Shown one piece after another: positions 36,588 through 45,955 of a DNA stretch of 64,000 nt. The stretch comes from Allocoprococcus comes (lineage in GTDB: Bacteria; Bacillota; Clostridia; Lachnospirales; Lachnospiraceae), in the NCBI RefSeq assembly GCF_013300725.1, contig NZ_JAAIMM010000004.1, positions 99,223-163,222 on the forward strand. The letters are read 5' to 3'. The notes beneath the pieces were generated by a model. It was not told the origin of the DNA. It saw nothing but the letters and a program-made list of their open reading frames with translations, and ran no database searches. The translations under genes were made by a program, and so were the position numbers. How positions within the stretch are numbered: position 1 is the stretch's first letter; each line of letters opens with the position of its first letter.

Positions 36588-37367
36588 ATGCGAGACAGGA
36601 AAACAGGAAGAATCATCTGGTATTTATTCAGTGCGGTTCTGATCAAATGGGGTGTGGAGATCGCAGTAGCGACATTTGCACTTTCCTGCGGTCTGCGCAG
36701 CAATATGGGAATTGGGGCAGTCTCTTCGATCATTACGATCCCAATGATTGCGTGGATCTACCGGAAAGATAAGGGACGATATGAAAAGCAGCAAGAATCC
36801 TGGTGGAAATATAAGGCAGCTTCCGGATATGGAATGTGGCTTGTTATGCTCGTCGGTGCAGTGACTGCGTGTGTGGCGATGAATGATATCGTCATGCTGA
36901 TGAATATGCAGAGGATCAGCCAGGTTTATCAGAGCACAGAGCAGATCATTTACAGTGCACCACGCTGGCTTCAGCTGGCGGGAGGCGGGATCCTGGCTCC
37001 GGTCGCAGAAGAACTTGTTTACCGCGGGATGATCTACCGGCGGATGCGTGAGAGCCTTACCGCTGTGCAGGCAGGTGTGTTTGTATCCATTTTGTTCGGT
37101 GTCGGTCATGGAAATCTGCCACAGGGACTTTATGCAATGATACTCGGACTTCTGCTTGCCTGCATTTATGAGAAATTCCGGAATATTGCAGCGCCGGTCC
37201 TGTTCCATATTGTTGTGAATATTACATCATTATTGCTTTCGTGGTACGGAGGCTTTGACTGGATCCTGGAAACAGAAGGAAAAACGGTTGGAATTACCAT
37301 GCTGGCAACGCTTGTTACAGTTCTAATTTATGTAAAAATCAAAAATATAAGACAAGAAATACGATAA
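36588..37367 (+). CDS. CPBP-family intramembrane metalloprotease (Rce1/Abi-like)
   Basis: The 259-residue membrane protein has seven to eight helices and the CPBP active-site motifs: EELVYRG (Glu-Glu and Arg) near residue 144, FGVGHG (His) and HIVVNI near the end. Such enzymes include prenyl-protein proteases and self-immunity proteins; no substrate can be assigned here. It lies 19 bases after the AlaX-like gene. Its stop codon overlaps a CodY-type box that belongs to gltB. Confidence 0.88.
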   Translation: MRDRKTGRIIWYLFSAVLIKWGVEIAVATFALSCGLRSNMGIGAVSSIITIPMIAWIYRKDKGRYEKQQESWWKYKAASGYGMWLVMLVGAVTACVAMNDIVMLMNMQRISQVYQSTEQIIYSAPRWLQLAGGGILAPVAEELVYRGMIYRRMRESLTAVQAGVFVSILFGVGHGNLPQGLYAMILGLLLACIYEKFRNIAAPVLFHIVVNITSLLLSWYGGFDWILETEGKTVGITMLATLVTVLIYVKIKNIRQEIR

Positions 37368-37429
37368 TTAACTGAAAATTATAGAAAAAGTTCACAAAAC
37401 AAATAATATCTGACAATTTCTGTAAAATT
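37366..37429 (+). promoter_or_regulatory. Two CodY-like boxes upstream of gltB
   Basis: AATTAACTGAAAATT (37366-37380) matches the CodY consensus AATTTTCWGAAAATT at 13 of 15 positions. AATTTCTGTAAAATT (37415-37429) matches at 11 of 15 and ends six bases before the -35. CodY itself is encoded in this window at 5633. Confidence 0.75.
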
Positions 37430-37434
37430 AGGGG

Positions 37435-37463
37435 TTTACTTTTTGAGATAAATGCTGTATAGT
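37435..37463 (+). promoter_or_regulatory. Promoter of gltBD
   Basis: TTTACT (37435-37440), 17 bases, TATAGT (37458-37463), about 50 bases before the gltB start. Confidence 0.8.
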
Positions 37464-37514
37464 GTTAAATCATAAAAGCAACAACAAAACCGTTTTACAG
37501 AAAGGGCAGGTTAT

Positions 37515-40500
37515 ATGAGCGTAGTACAACAGAAGAAAGACCAAGGCTTATACAGCCCTGATTTTGAGCATGACAACTGCGGTATCGGAGCTGTTGTGAA
37601 CATCAAAGGGCAAAAGAGTCATGACACAGTCGCAAATGCGCTGAAAATTGTAGAAAATCTTGAACATAGAGCTGGCAAGGATGCCGAAGGGAAGACAGGA
37701 GACGGTGTAGGAATACTGTTACAGATTTCGCACAAGTTCTTTACAAATGTCTGTCATCCCCTCGGCATCTTTTTAGGTTCTGAGAGAGATTACGGTGTGG
37801 GAATGTTTTTCTTCCCGCAGGATGAACTGAAAAGAAATCAGGCAAAAAATATTTTTGAAGTCATTGTCGAAAAAGAAGGACTGAAATTCCTCGGATGGAG
37901 AGAAGTACCGATCCACAAAGACATCCTCGGTAAGAAAGCACTTGAATGCATGCCGTGCATCATGCAGGGATTTATCGAACGTCCGAAAAAGGTAAAACAG
38001 GGACTGGATTTTGACCGTCGCCTTTATGTGGTAAGACGAGTCTTTGAACAAAGCAGCGATGATACTTATGTGGCATCCCTGTCAAGCAGAACCATCGTGT
38101 ACAAAGGAATGTTCCTGGTAAAACAGCTCAGGATGTTCTTTGAAGATCTGCAGAATCCGGATTATGAATCAGCAATCGCAGTGGTTCATTCCCGATTCAG
38201 TACGAACACCAACCCGAGCTGGGAAAGAGCACATCCGAACCGGTTTATCGTACATAACGGAGAGATCAATACCATCCGTGGTAACGCAGACAAGATGCGT
38301 GCCAGAGAGGAAAACATGGAATCCGAGCATCTGGAAGGAGAACTTTATAAAGTCCTTCCGGCAATCAACACCGCAGGTTCCGATTCTGCTATGCTGGATA
38401 ACACACTGGAATTCATGGTCATGAGTGGCATGCCGCTTCCGCTGGCAGTCATGATCACCATCCCGGAACCATGGGCACAGAATGCAACGATGTCACAGAA
38501 GATCAAGGATTTCTATCAGTATTACGCAACGATGATGGAGCCATGGGACGGACCGGCATCCATCCTGTTTTCAGATGGAGATATTTTAGGAGCCGTACTT
38601 GACCGAAATGGTCTGAGACCTTCCAGGTATTACATCACGGATGATGATACATTGATCCTTTCTTCTGAAGTCGGAGTCCTGGATATCCCGCCGGAGAAGA
38701 TTGTGGTCAAAGAAAGAATCCATCCTGGTAAGATGCTTCTTGTCGATACTGTACAGGGACGCGTCATCGATGACCAGGAACTGAAAGAAGAATATGCGGC
38801 AAGGCAGCCTTATGGTGAATGGCTGAACAGTCAGCTGGTAAATTTAAGTGACTTAAAGATTCCAAACCAGAAAGTACCGCAGTATTCGAAAGAAGAATGC
38901 CAGAGATTGCAGAAAGCATTTGGCTATTCTTATGAAGAAGTAAAGACTTCGATTTTGAATATGGCAATGAATGGAAGTGAAGGAATCGGAGCTATGGGTA
39001 TCGATGCACCGCTTGCCGTTCTTTCTGAGCAACATCAGTCTCTGTTTGGATATTTCAAACAGTTATTTGCACAGGTAACGAACCCACCGATCGACGCGAT
39101 CCGTGAAAAAATCGTGACTTCGACAACGGTATATGTCGGAGAAGAAGGAAACCTTCTGGAACAAAAGGAGGAAAACTGTCATGTACTGAAGATCAACGAT
39201 CCGATCCTGACAGATACCGATCTCCTGAAGATCCGTAACATGAAAGTCGACGGTTTCCGTGTGGCAGAAATTTCTACTACCTATTATAAAAATTCCAGCC
39301 TGGAAAAAGCGATCGATTATCTGTTTATCCAGGTAGACCGTGCAATCCGTGAAGGCATGAATATCCTGATCTTGAGCGACAGAGGTGTGGATGAATATCA
39401 CATTGCGATCCCGTCCCTGCTTGCAACCTCAGCGGTTCACCAGCATCTGGTAAGAACTAAGAGAAGAACAGAGGTTGCCATGATCCTTGAGACCGGAGAA
39501 CCAAGAGAAGTACATCATTTTGCAACCCTTTTGGGATATGGTGCATCTGCGATCAACCCGTATCTTGCACATGAATCGATCAAACAGCTGATCGATACAG
39601 ATATGCTTCAGAAAGATTATTATGCAGCAGTCAATGACTATAATGAAGCTGTTATAAGCGGAATCGTCAAGATTGCATCGAAGATGGGAATTTCCACGAT
39701 CCAGTCTTATCAGGGATCCATGATCTTTGAAGCGATTGGATTAAAACAGGAATTCATTGAAAAATATTTCACCGGAACTGTCAGCCGTGTTGGTGGTATC
39801 GGATTGGAAGAAATCGCAAAAGATTATATGGCAAGACATTCCGAGGCCTTTGATCCGCTGGGACTTTCCGTAGATCTGACGCTGAACAGTGTGGGACAGC
39901 ACAAGTCGAAGAGCGGTGGTGAAAAGCATCTGTACAACCCGAGAACGATCCATATGCTCCAGCAGTCCACAAGACGCGGCGATTATGAGATGTTCAAACA
40001 GTACACACAGATGGTTGATGAAGAGTCCAAAGGAATCACCCTTCGTGGACAGATGGATTTCAATTATCCGAAGAAAGGAATCCCACTTTCAGAAGTAGAG
40101 AGCGTGGACTCAATCGTGACCAGATTTAAGACCGGAGCAATGTCTTACGGATCGATTTCGCAGGAAGCCCACGAAACCCTTGCCCTTGCAATGAATGCAC
40201 TGCACGGTAAGTCAAACTCCGGTGAAGGTGGAGAGGATATCGAGCGTCTTGGAACCGACAGAGGCTCTGCAATCAAACAGGTTGCCAGTGGACGTTTTGG
40301 CGTTACAAGCAGATATCTTGTCAGCGCAAAAGAGATCCAGATCAAGATGGCGCAGGGAGCAAAACCTGGAGAAGGTGGTCATCTGCCGGGTGGAAAGGTT
40401 TACCCTTGGGTAGCAAAAACCAGACATTCTACGCCGGGTGTGGGACTGATCTCACCGCCGCCACATCACGATATTTACTCGATCGAAGATCTGGCACAGT

Positions 40501-42050
40501 TGATCTATGACTGTAAAAATGCAAATAAGGATGCAAGAATTTCTGTCAAACTGGTTTCTGAAGCCGGTGTCGGAACGGTCGCAGCAGGTGTGGCAAAAGC
40601 AGGAGCCGGACTGGTACTGATCTCCGGTTATGACGGAGGTACAGGAGCTGCACCGAGAAGTTCTATCCATAATACCGGACTTCCATGGGAGCTTGGACTT
40701 TCCGAGACACACCAGACGCTGATCCAGAACGGACTGCGTGAAAGAGTCCGCATTGAAACAGACGGTAAGTTGATGAGCGGCCGTGACGTGGCAATCGCAG
40801 CACTTCTCGGAGCAGAGGAATTCGGATTTGCAACCGCACCGCTTGTAACTATGGGATGTGTTATGATGCGTGTATGTAACCTGGACACCTGCCCGGTCGG
40901 AATTGCAACCCAGAATCCGGAGCTGAGAAAGCGGTTTGCCGGAAAACCGGAATATGTGATCAACTTCATGCGTTTTATCGCAGAAGAATTAAGAGAATAT
41001 ATGGCAAAACTTGGTATTCGTACCGTGGATGAGCTGGTAGGAAGAACCGATCTTCTGAAAGTAAGAGATGTGCCGACATCCAAACGTGCCGCAACACTGG
41101 ATCTTTCCGGAATTCTCAATAATCCGTATGCAAAAGAAAAGAAAGGCATGATCTTCAATCCGAAGAAAGTCTTTGATTTTGAGCTGAATAAAACACTGGA
41201 TGAAAGAGTTCTGGTAAAAGAACTGCTTCCGTCACTGGAAAAGAAGCAGAAGAGAATCCTGGAGCTGGATGTCAAAAATACAGACCGTACATTTGGTACG
41301 ATTTTCGGTTCTGAGCTTACAAAACGTTATCCGGACGGACTGGAAGAGGACAGCTACGTTCTGAAATGTAAGGGTGCAGGCGGACAGTCATTCGGAGCAT
41401 TTATACCAAAAGGTCTGACACTGGAACTGACCGGTGACAGCAATGATTACTTTGGAAAAGGACTTTCCGGTGGTAAACTGATCGTCTATCCACCGACTGG
41501 TGTGAAATTCAAAGCTGATGAAAATATTATTATCGGTAACGTAGCGCTTTATGGTGCAACAAGCGGAAAAGCCTATATCAATGGTGTGGCAGGCGAACGT
41601 TTCTGTGTCCGTAACTCCGGAGCAACAGCAGTTGTAGAAGGGGTCGGTGATCATGGATGTGAATATATGACCGGTGGACGTGTTGCAATCCTTGGAAAAA
41701 CAGGCAAGAACTTTGCCGCAGGTATGAGTGGCGGTGTTGCCTACGTTCTGGATATGGACAGTGATCTTTATACAAAAGTCAACAAACAGATGGTTAATAT
41801 CGAAAAAGTAACATCCAAGTTCGATGTATCTGAATTAAAAGGCATGATCGAAGAACATGTAGCAGCAACCAATTCCGAGACGGGAAAAGAAATCCTGGAT
41901 CATTTCAAAGAATACCTGCCGAAGTTCAAGAAGATCATTCCGCGTGATTACGAGAGAATGCTGACCCGCATCCTTCAGCTGGAGGAAAAAGGTCTCAGCA
42001 GCGAACAGGCAAAAACAGAAGCATTTTATGCAATCAAAGAAGGAAGATAG
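37515..42050 (+). CDS. gltB: Glutamate synthase, large subunit
   Basis: The 1511-residue alpha subunit makes two glutamates from glutamine and 2-oxoglutarate. A short propeptide precedes the Ntn nucleophile Cys22 in EHDNCGIGAV; the glutaminase domain (VVHSRFSTNTNPSWERAHP), central domain, FMN-binding synthase domain (GAKPGEGGHLPGGKV, ISGYDGGTGAAPRSS), 3Fe-4S Cys set (CVMMRVCNLDTCPVG, about residues 1115-1126) and GXGXG C-terminal beta-helix (GVGDHGCEYMTGGRVA) follow in the usual order. A 12-base gap leads to gltD. The CodY boxes upstream suggest repression when amino acids are plentiful. Confidence 0.98.
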   Translation: MSVVQQKKDQGLYSPDFEHDNCGIGAVVNIKGQKSHDTVANALKIVENLEHRAGKDAEGKTGDGVGILLQISHKFFTNVCHPLGIFLGSERDYGVGMFFFPQDELKRNQAKNIFEVIVEKEGLKFLGWREVPIHKDILGKKALECMPCIMQGFIERPKKVKQGLDFDRRLYVVRRVFEQSSDDTYVASLSSRTIVYKGMFLVKQLRMFFEDLQNPDYESAIAVVHSRFSTNTNPSWERAHPNRFIVHNGEINTIRGNADKMRAREENMESEHLEGELYKVLPAINTAGSDSAMLDNTLEFMVMSGMPLPLAVMITIPEPWAQNATMSQKIKDFYQYYATMMEPWDGPASILFSDGDILGAVLDRNGLRPSRYYITDDDTLILSSEVGVLDIPPEKIVVKERIHPGKMLLVDTVQGRVIDDQELKEEYAARQPYGEWLNSQLVNLSDLKIPNQKVPQYSKEECQRLQKAFGYSYEEVKTSILNMAMNGSEGIGAMGIDAPLAVLSEQHQSLFGYFKQLFAQVTNPPIDAIREKIVTSTTVYVGEEGNLLEQKEENCHVLKINDPILTDTDLLKIRNMKVDGFRVAEISTTYYKNSSLEKAIDYLFIQVDRAIREGMNILILSDRGVDEYHIAIPSLLATSAVHQHLVRTKRRTEVAMILETGEPREVHHFATLLGYGASAINPYLAHESIKQLIDTDMLQKDYYAAVNDYNEAVISGIVKIASKMGISTIQSYQGSMIFEAIGLKQEFIEKYFTGTVSRVGGIGLEEIAKDYMARHSEAFDPLGLSVDLTLNSVGQHKSKSGGEKHLYNPRTIHMLQQSTRRGDYEMFKQYTQMVDEESKGITLRGQMDFNYPKKGIPLSEVESVDSIVTRFKTGAMSYGSISQEAHETLALAMNALHGKSNSGEGGEDIERLGTDRGSAIKQVASGRFGVTSRYLVSAKEIQIKMAQGAKPGEGGHLPGGKVYPWVAKTRHSTPGVGLISPPPHHDIYSIEDLAQLIYDCKNANKDARISVKLVSEAGVGTVAAGVAKAGAGLVLISGYDGGTGAAPRSSIHNTGLPWELGLSETHQTLIQNGLRERVRIETDGKLMSGRDVAIAALLGAEEFGFATAPLVTMGCVMMRVCNLDTCPVGIATQNPELRKRFAGKPEYVINFMRFIAEELREYMAKLGIRTVDELVGRTDLLKVRDVPTSKRAATLDLSGILNNPYAKEKKGMIFNPKKVFDFELNKTLDERVLVKELLPSLEKKQKRILELDVKNTDRTFGTIFGSELTKRYPDGLEEDSYVLKCKGAGGQSFGAFIPKGLTLELTGDSNDYFGKGLSGGKLIVYPPTGVKFKADENIIIGNVALYGATSGKAYINGVAGERFCVRNSGATAVVEGVGDHGCEYMTGGRVAILGKTGKNFAAGMSGGVAYVLDMDSDLYTKVNKQMVNIEKVTSKFDVSELKGMIEEHVAATNSETGKEILDHFKEYLPKFKKIIPRDYERMLTRILQLEEKGLSSEQAKTEAFYAIKEGR

Positions 42051-42062
42051 GAGGCGGAAAAC

Positions 42063-43562
42063 GTGGGAAAAGCAACAGGATTTATGGATTATGACAGACG
42101 CGATGCCGAGTGCGAATCTCCAAAAGAGAGAATTAAGCATTTCCGGGAATTCCACACGCCTCTGTCAAAAGAAGAGCAGGAAATACAGGGCGCCAGATGT
42201 ATGGCATGCGGCGTCCCGTTCTGTCAGGCAGGTCAGATGATCGCAGGGATGGCAAGCGGCTGTCCTCTGCACAATCTGGTGCCGGAGTGGAATGACCTGA
42301 TTTATCACGGCAACTGGGAAGAAGCATATTACCGGCTGAAAAAGACAAACAATTTCCCGGAATTTACTTCCAGGGTATGCCCGGGGCTTTGCGAGGCGGC
42401 ATGTACCTGTAACCTGCACGGAAGCCCGGTGACGACTAAAGCAAATGAATATGGGATTATTGAAAATGCTTACGAAAAGGGATATGCAAAAGCATGTCCG
42501 CCGAAAGCGCGTACCGGCAAAAAGATAGCGGTAATCGGTTCCGGACCTTCAGGTCTCGCAGTCGCAGATCAGTTAAATAAACGAGGACATCTGGTGACAG
42601 TATTTGAGCGGGAAGATAAGCCGGGTGGACTTCTCCGCTATGGAATCCCGAATATGAAGCTGGAAAAACAGTTCATCGACCGGAAACTTGCAGTAATGGA
42701 AGAAGAAGGCATCCGTTTTGAAACTGGCTGCAATATTGGAAAAGATAAGAAATCCGCAGAGCTTCTGAAAGAATTTGACCGGGTGGTGCTTTGCTGCGGT
42801 GCATCCCATCCGCGTGATATAAAAGCACCTGGAAGAGATGCAAAAGGAATCTACTTTGCAGTAGATTTTCTGAAATCAACTACGAAATGTCTCTGGAAAA
42901 ATGAGATGCAGCTGAAAGAAGGCGAATATATTTCTGCAAAGGGCAAAAATGTAATTGTCATCGGTGGCGGCGATACGGGAAATGACTGTGTGGGAACGTC
43001 AATCCGTCATGGCGCAAAATCCGTTCTTCAGTTGGAAATGATGCCGAAGCTTCCGGATGAGAGAAGCGCTATGAATCCATGGCCGGAGTGGCCGAGAGTC
43101 TGCAAGACAGACTATGGTCAGCAGGAAGCAATTGCTCTTTGGGGACATGATCCGAGGGTTTATCAGACAACGGTAAAGGAATTTGTCAAAGATAAGAATG
43201 GAAATCTTTGCAAGGTGGTACTTGTGAAACTGGAAAGCAAGAAGGATGAAAAGACCGGACGTATGATGATGGCAGAGGTCGCAGGAAGTGAGTATACGGT
43301 AAATGCAGAACTGGTGCTGATCGCAGCGGGGTTCCTCGGAAGCGAGGATTATGTGACAAAGGCATTCGGTGTGGAAGTCAATGAGCGTACGAATGTGAAG
43401 ACAGCACCGGGTGAGTATAAAACGAATGTGCCGAATATATTTACGGCAGGAGATATGCACAGAGGACAGTCGCTGGTTGTGTGGGCAATCCGGGAAGGAA
43501 GAGAAGCGGCACAGCAGATAGATCTGGATCTGATGGGGTATACGAATCTGTCGGTACAGTAG
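42063..43562 (+). CDS. gltD: Glutamate synthase, small subunit
   Basis: The 499-residue beta subunit oxidises NAD(P)H and passes electrons through two 4Fe-4S clusters to GltB. The N-terminal Cys motifs are MACGVPFCQAG and CPGLCEAACTC; dinucleotide loops are VIGSGPSGLAVADQL and VIGGGDTGNDCVGTS; the end has IFTAGDMHRGQSLVVWAI. The start is GTG 42063 (MGKATGFMDYDRRD, the usual N-terminus) behind GGAGG. It is the last gene of the gltBD unit. Confidence 0.97.
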   Translation: MGKATGFMDYDRRDAECESPKERIKHFREFHTPLSKEEQEIQGARCMACGVPFCQAGQMIAGMASGCPLHNLVPEWNDLIYHGNWEEAYYRLKKTNNFPEFTSRVCPGLCEAACTCNLHGSPVTTKANEYGIIENAYEKGYAKACPPKARTGKKIAVIGSGPSGLAVADQLNKRGHLVTVFEREDKPGGLLRYGIPNMKLEKQFIDRKLAVMEEEGIRFETGCNIGKDKKSAELLKEFDRVVLCCGASHPRDIKAPGRDAKGIYFAVDFLKSTTKCLWKNEMQLKEGEYISAKGKNVIVIGGGDTGNDCVGTSIRHGAKSVLQLEMMPKLPDERSAMNPWPEWPRVCKTDYGQQEAIALWGHDPRVYQTTVKEFVKDKNGNLCKVVLVKLESKKDEKTGRMMMAEVAGSEYTVNAELVLIAAGFLGSEDYVTKAFGVEVNERTNVKTAPGEYKTNVPNIFTAGDMHRGQSLVVWAIREGREAAQQIDLDLMGYTNLSVQ

Positions 43563-43623
43563 TGGTGTTTGGTTTATGAAGGGGGACGCCCGCCGCGAGG
43601 TGCAGGAAGTGGTTCCGGCGCTG

Positions 43624-43805
43624 TGGGTGGCGGAAAAGCAGATGTAAGAAAAGGAAAGAGACCGTTGATAACGGAATCGGGATTATTCGATGAGAAATCT
43701 TGATGATTTCTCACCTCAGAATCCCTTGAACTGTGTTTTGGGAAACACAGTTCATCCGCTATCCCCGGTCTCTTTCCTTTTCACATCTGCTAATCCCACC
43801 ACCCA
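43624..43805. repeat. Long-armed branched palindromic element downstream of gltD
   Basis: It lies in the 461-base gltD-glyoxalase gap. The closing helix is built of TGGGTGG (43624-43630) with CCACCCA (43799-43805), GCAGATGT (43638-43645) with ACATCTGC (43783-43790), and a perfect 16-bp stem (43649-43664 with 43766-43781). Inside, GATAACGGA (43667-43675) pairs with TCCGCTATC (43755-43763) with one mismatch and encloses two hairpins: TGAGAAATC (43691-43699) with GATTTCTCA (43705-43713), extended by GGGATT/AATCCC (43679-43684, 43720-43725); and GAACTGTGTTT (43728-43738) with AAACACAGTTC (43743-43753). No convincing gene crosses it. Confidence 0.7.
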
Positions 43806-43961
43806 GTGGCTGTTTGACGGAAGATTTTTTGAGCAAGGTAGGGATTGTGTTTTATAAGATATAGATTTCTGAGGGGATTTAGATGTGTTTGATTTGTTTG
43901 TGATAAAGGGCGCTGGTATGTGGCTGGCGAAAAAAGAATTGGGATTAGAATAAAGAGGAAT

Positions 43962-44006
43962 AAAAAAATAGCAGGGGATTCGGGCGGAAAGCGGGAATCC
44001 TCTGCT
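43962..44006 (-). terminator. Terminator of the glyoxalase gene
   Basis: On the minus strand AGCAG..GGATTC pairs with GAATCC..CTGCT (43970-44006, some mismatches), followed by seven T. Bases 43806-43961 show nothing else. Confidence 0.8.
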
Positions 44007-44023
44007 GAAAATGTGTGGGAGAT

Positions 44024-44392
44024 TTATTTCTCAGGTACGATTTCTAACCAGTAGCCGTCCGGGTCTTCGATGAAATAGATGCCCATGGACTCATTTTCGA
44101 AACAGACACAGTTCATTTCTTTATGGTGTGCCAGGGCGGCATCCATGTCGTCTACGGTAAAGGCGAGGTGGATTTCATTGTCGCCGAGGTCGTATGGGCG
44201 GTCCATATCGCGAAGCCAGGTGAGCTCGAGCTGATGAGCGGAGCTTCCATCACCGAGGTAGACGAGCTTAAAGCTTCCGTCGGCAGCATCTTTTTCGCGG
44301 ACTACGGTGAGTCCGAGTGCATCTTTGTAGAATTGAATTGATTTTTCAAGGTCACGTACATTTAAGTTATTGTGGTTGAATTTGAAATTCAT
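44024..44392 (-). CDS. gloA: VOC-family glyoxalase I-like protein
   Basis: The 122-residue single-domain protein resembles lactoylglutathione lyase. Likely metal ligands are His in FKFNHNNLNV, Glu in HQLELTWLRD, His in NEIHLAFTVDD and Glu in YWLEIVPEK, with ligand pocket FYKDALGLTVV and YFIEDPDGYW. It would detoxify methylglyoxal-type aldehydes, though clostridia often lack glutathione, so the true thiol or substrate is open. A minus-strand TATAAT (44419-44424) marks its probable promoter. Confidence 0.88.
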   Translation of the reverse strand: MNFKFNHNNLNVRDLEKSIQFYKDALGLTVVREKDAADGSFKLVYLGDGSSAHQLELTWLRDMDRPYDLGDNEIHLAFTVDDMDAALAHHKEMNCVCFENESMGIYFIEDPDGYWLEIVPEK

Positions 44393-44616
44393 AGTGGAAT
44401 CCTTCTTTCTTACTTAATATTATAAAGTGGTTGAATTATGAAGCTAGTTTAGCATAAGAAATAAGTGCTGCGCAAGCAATTCTCAATTCTTCTGCGATTA
44501 AGTGTTTAAAAGCAGTTACCATAATCCCAGCGACAGCGCAGCGTCTCACGTTCCCTGACCTCACCCTCCCCTGTTTCCACTTTCACCTTCCAAAAAGAAA
44601 CTTTTATGGGACGTAA

Positions 44617-44633
44617 TGTTACAAAAATGTTAA
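44617..44633 (+). promoter_or_regulatory. WalR (YycF) box
   Basis: TGTTAC, five bases, TGTTAA: an exact match to the WalR direct-repeat consensus TGTWAH-N5-TGTWAH. It ends six bases before the -35 of the P60 hydrolase gene, a place suited to activation. Confidence 0.75.
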
Positions 44634-44639
44634 ATTGTA

Positions 44640-44668
44640 TTGCAAAAATTAGGAAAATGGTATATAAT
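44640..44668 (+). promoter_or_regulatory. Promoter of the P60 hydrolase gene
   Basis: TTGCAA (44640-44645), 17 bases, TATAAT (44663-44668). The rest of the gap (44393-44616) contains no further feature apart from the glyoxalase promoter. Confidence 0.85.
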
Positions 44669-44719
44669 CGAGCACAGGGTTAGGAAAATAATTAGTAAAA
44701 AAACATAGGATGGGTGATT

Positions 44720-45907
44720 ATGAGAAAATTTAAACATGTATTTGTGGCATCTATTCTTGCAAGTTCAATGGTAGTTACACCAGTATTTGCAGATGATGTC
44801 AGCAATCTGCAGAATAGTAAAAATGCAGCACAGAGCGAAGTGAATTCTCTTCAGTCAGAATTGCAGACACTAATTGAAAAAATGAGTAAGCTGGAAGATG
44901 AACTGGTGTCAACAGGTCAGCAGATCACGCAGGCACAGGATGATCTTACGGTTGCCGAAGAAAAAGAACATCAGCAGTACGAAGATATGAAGAAGCGTAT
45001 CAAGTATATGTATGAAGAAGGCAACTCGACTGCGATTGAGACTCTGATCAGTGCTGAGAATTTCTCGGATTTGCTTAACAAAGCAGAGTATGTTCAGAAT
45101 GTACATAGTTATGACAGAAAGCAGCTTCAGGAATACATTGATACCAAACAGCAGATTGCAGATCTGAAAGCACAGCTTGAAGAAGATCAGGCGAATCTGG
45201 AATCTATGCAGTCTGATTATGAAGCAGAGCAGACGACGCTGAGTAATACGCTGGAATCTAAGAAAGAAGAAGTCGCAGATCTGGATGAACAGCTTCAGGC
45301 AGCTGTAGCAGCAGCTGAAGCAAAGAGACAGGCAGAAGAAGCTGCAAAGGCAGCAAAAGCAGCTGAGTCAACAAAGTCAAATTCGACCGTTGCATCGACA
45401 AGCAACAGCGGTTCACAGACTGCAAATAATACAACAAATAACGATAGTAATAACAACACAACCGTTACACCTAGTACACCGAGTACCCCAAGTACCCCAA
45501 GTACCCCAAGTACCCCGGCAGTGACTCCGGATACAAGTAATAATAACAGCAGTAGTGATAACGGTGGAAGTACATATGGCAACGGAAGTGCTATTTTAAG
45601 TGCAGCAGCAGCATACCTTGGAGTTCCTTATGTATGGGGCGGTACTTCAGGAAGTGGTGTTGACTGTTCAGGTCTTGTATACCTGGCACATCAGGCATGT
45701 GGTATTCCAATTACACGTAACTCATACAGTCAGGGAAGTGGCGGACAGGCAGTGTCAGACCCACAGCCGGGTGATGTTGTATGTTACGGAGGACATGTGG
45801 GAATCTACGCAGGTGGCGGACAGATGATTCATGCACCGCAGCCGGGCGAGGTCGTATGTTATACAAGTGTTAATTATGCATACCACTGGTATAGAAGATA
45901 CTGGTAA
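44720..45907 (+). CDS. Secreted coiled-coil NlpC/P60 peptidoglycan endopeptidase
   Basis: The 395-residue protein has a signal peptide (MRKFKHVFVASILASSM, cut near VFADD), a long coiled coil (about residues 27-205, CwlO/PcsB-like), a Ser/Thr/Asn/Pro linker with five STP units, and a C-terminal NlpC/P60 domain: GVPYVWGGTSGSGVDCSGL (catalytic Cys near 316), GGHVGIYAGGG and MIHAPQPG with the His residues. It would cut peptide stems between D-Glu and the diamino acid during growth. The WalR box in front fits, since WalKR controls such hydrolases in Firmicutes. ATG 44720 follows GGATGGGTG; the GTG at 44714 overlaps that site. Confidence 0.94.
   Translation: MRKFKHVFVASILASSMVVTPVFADDVSNLQNSKNAAQSEVNSLQSELQTLIEKMSKLEDELVSTGQQITQAQDDLTVAEEKEHQQYEDMKKRIKYMYEEGNSTAIETLISAENFSDLLNKAEYVQNVHSYDRKQLQEYIDTKQQIADLKAQLEEDQANLESMQSDYEAEQTTLSNTLESKKEEVADLDEQLQAAVAAAEAKRQAEEAAKAAKAAESTKSNSTVASTSNSGSQTANNTTNNDSNNNTTVTPSTPSTPSTPSTPSTPAVTPDTSNNNSSSDNGGSTYGNGSAILSAAAAYLGVPYVWGGTSGSGVDCSGLVYLAHQACGIPITRNSYSQGSGGQAVSDPQPGDVVCYGGHVGIYAGGGQMIHAPQPGEVVCYTSVNYAYHWYRRYW
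45473..45517 (+). repeat. Five 9-bp tandem units inside the P60 gene
   Basis: AGTACACCG followed by AGTACCCCA three times and AGTACCCCG; each codes for Ser-Thr-Pro in the linker. In-frame gain or loss of units would change linker length only. Confidence 0.85.
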
Positions 45908-45918
45908 GAGAAGTAACG

Positions 45919-45955
45919 AAGTGCGTAACGGAAAATTCTGTTACGCACTTTTTTT
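45919..45955 (+). terminator. Terminator of the P60 hydrolase gene
   Basis: AAGTGCGTAAC (45919-45929) pairs with GTTACGCACTT (45940-45950), then a run of T. Confidence 0.95.
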
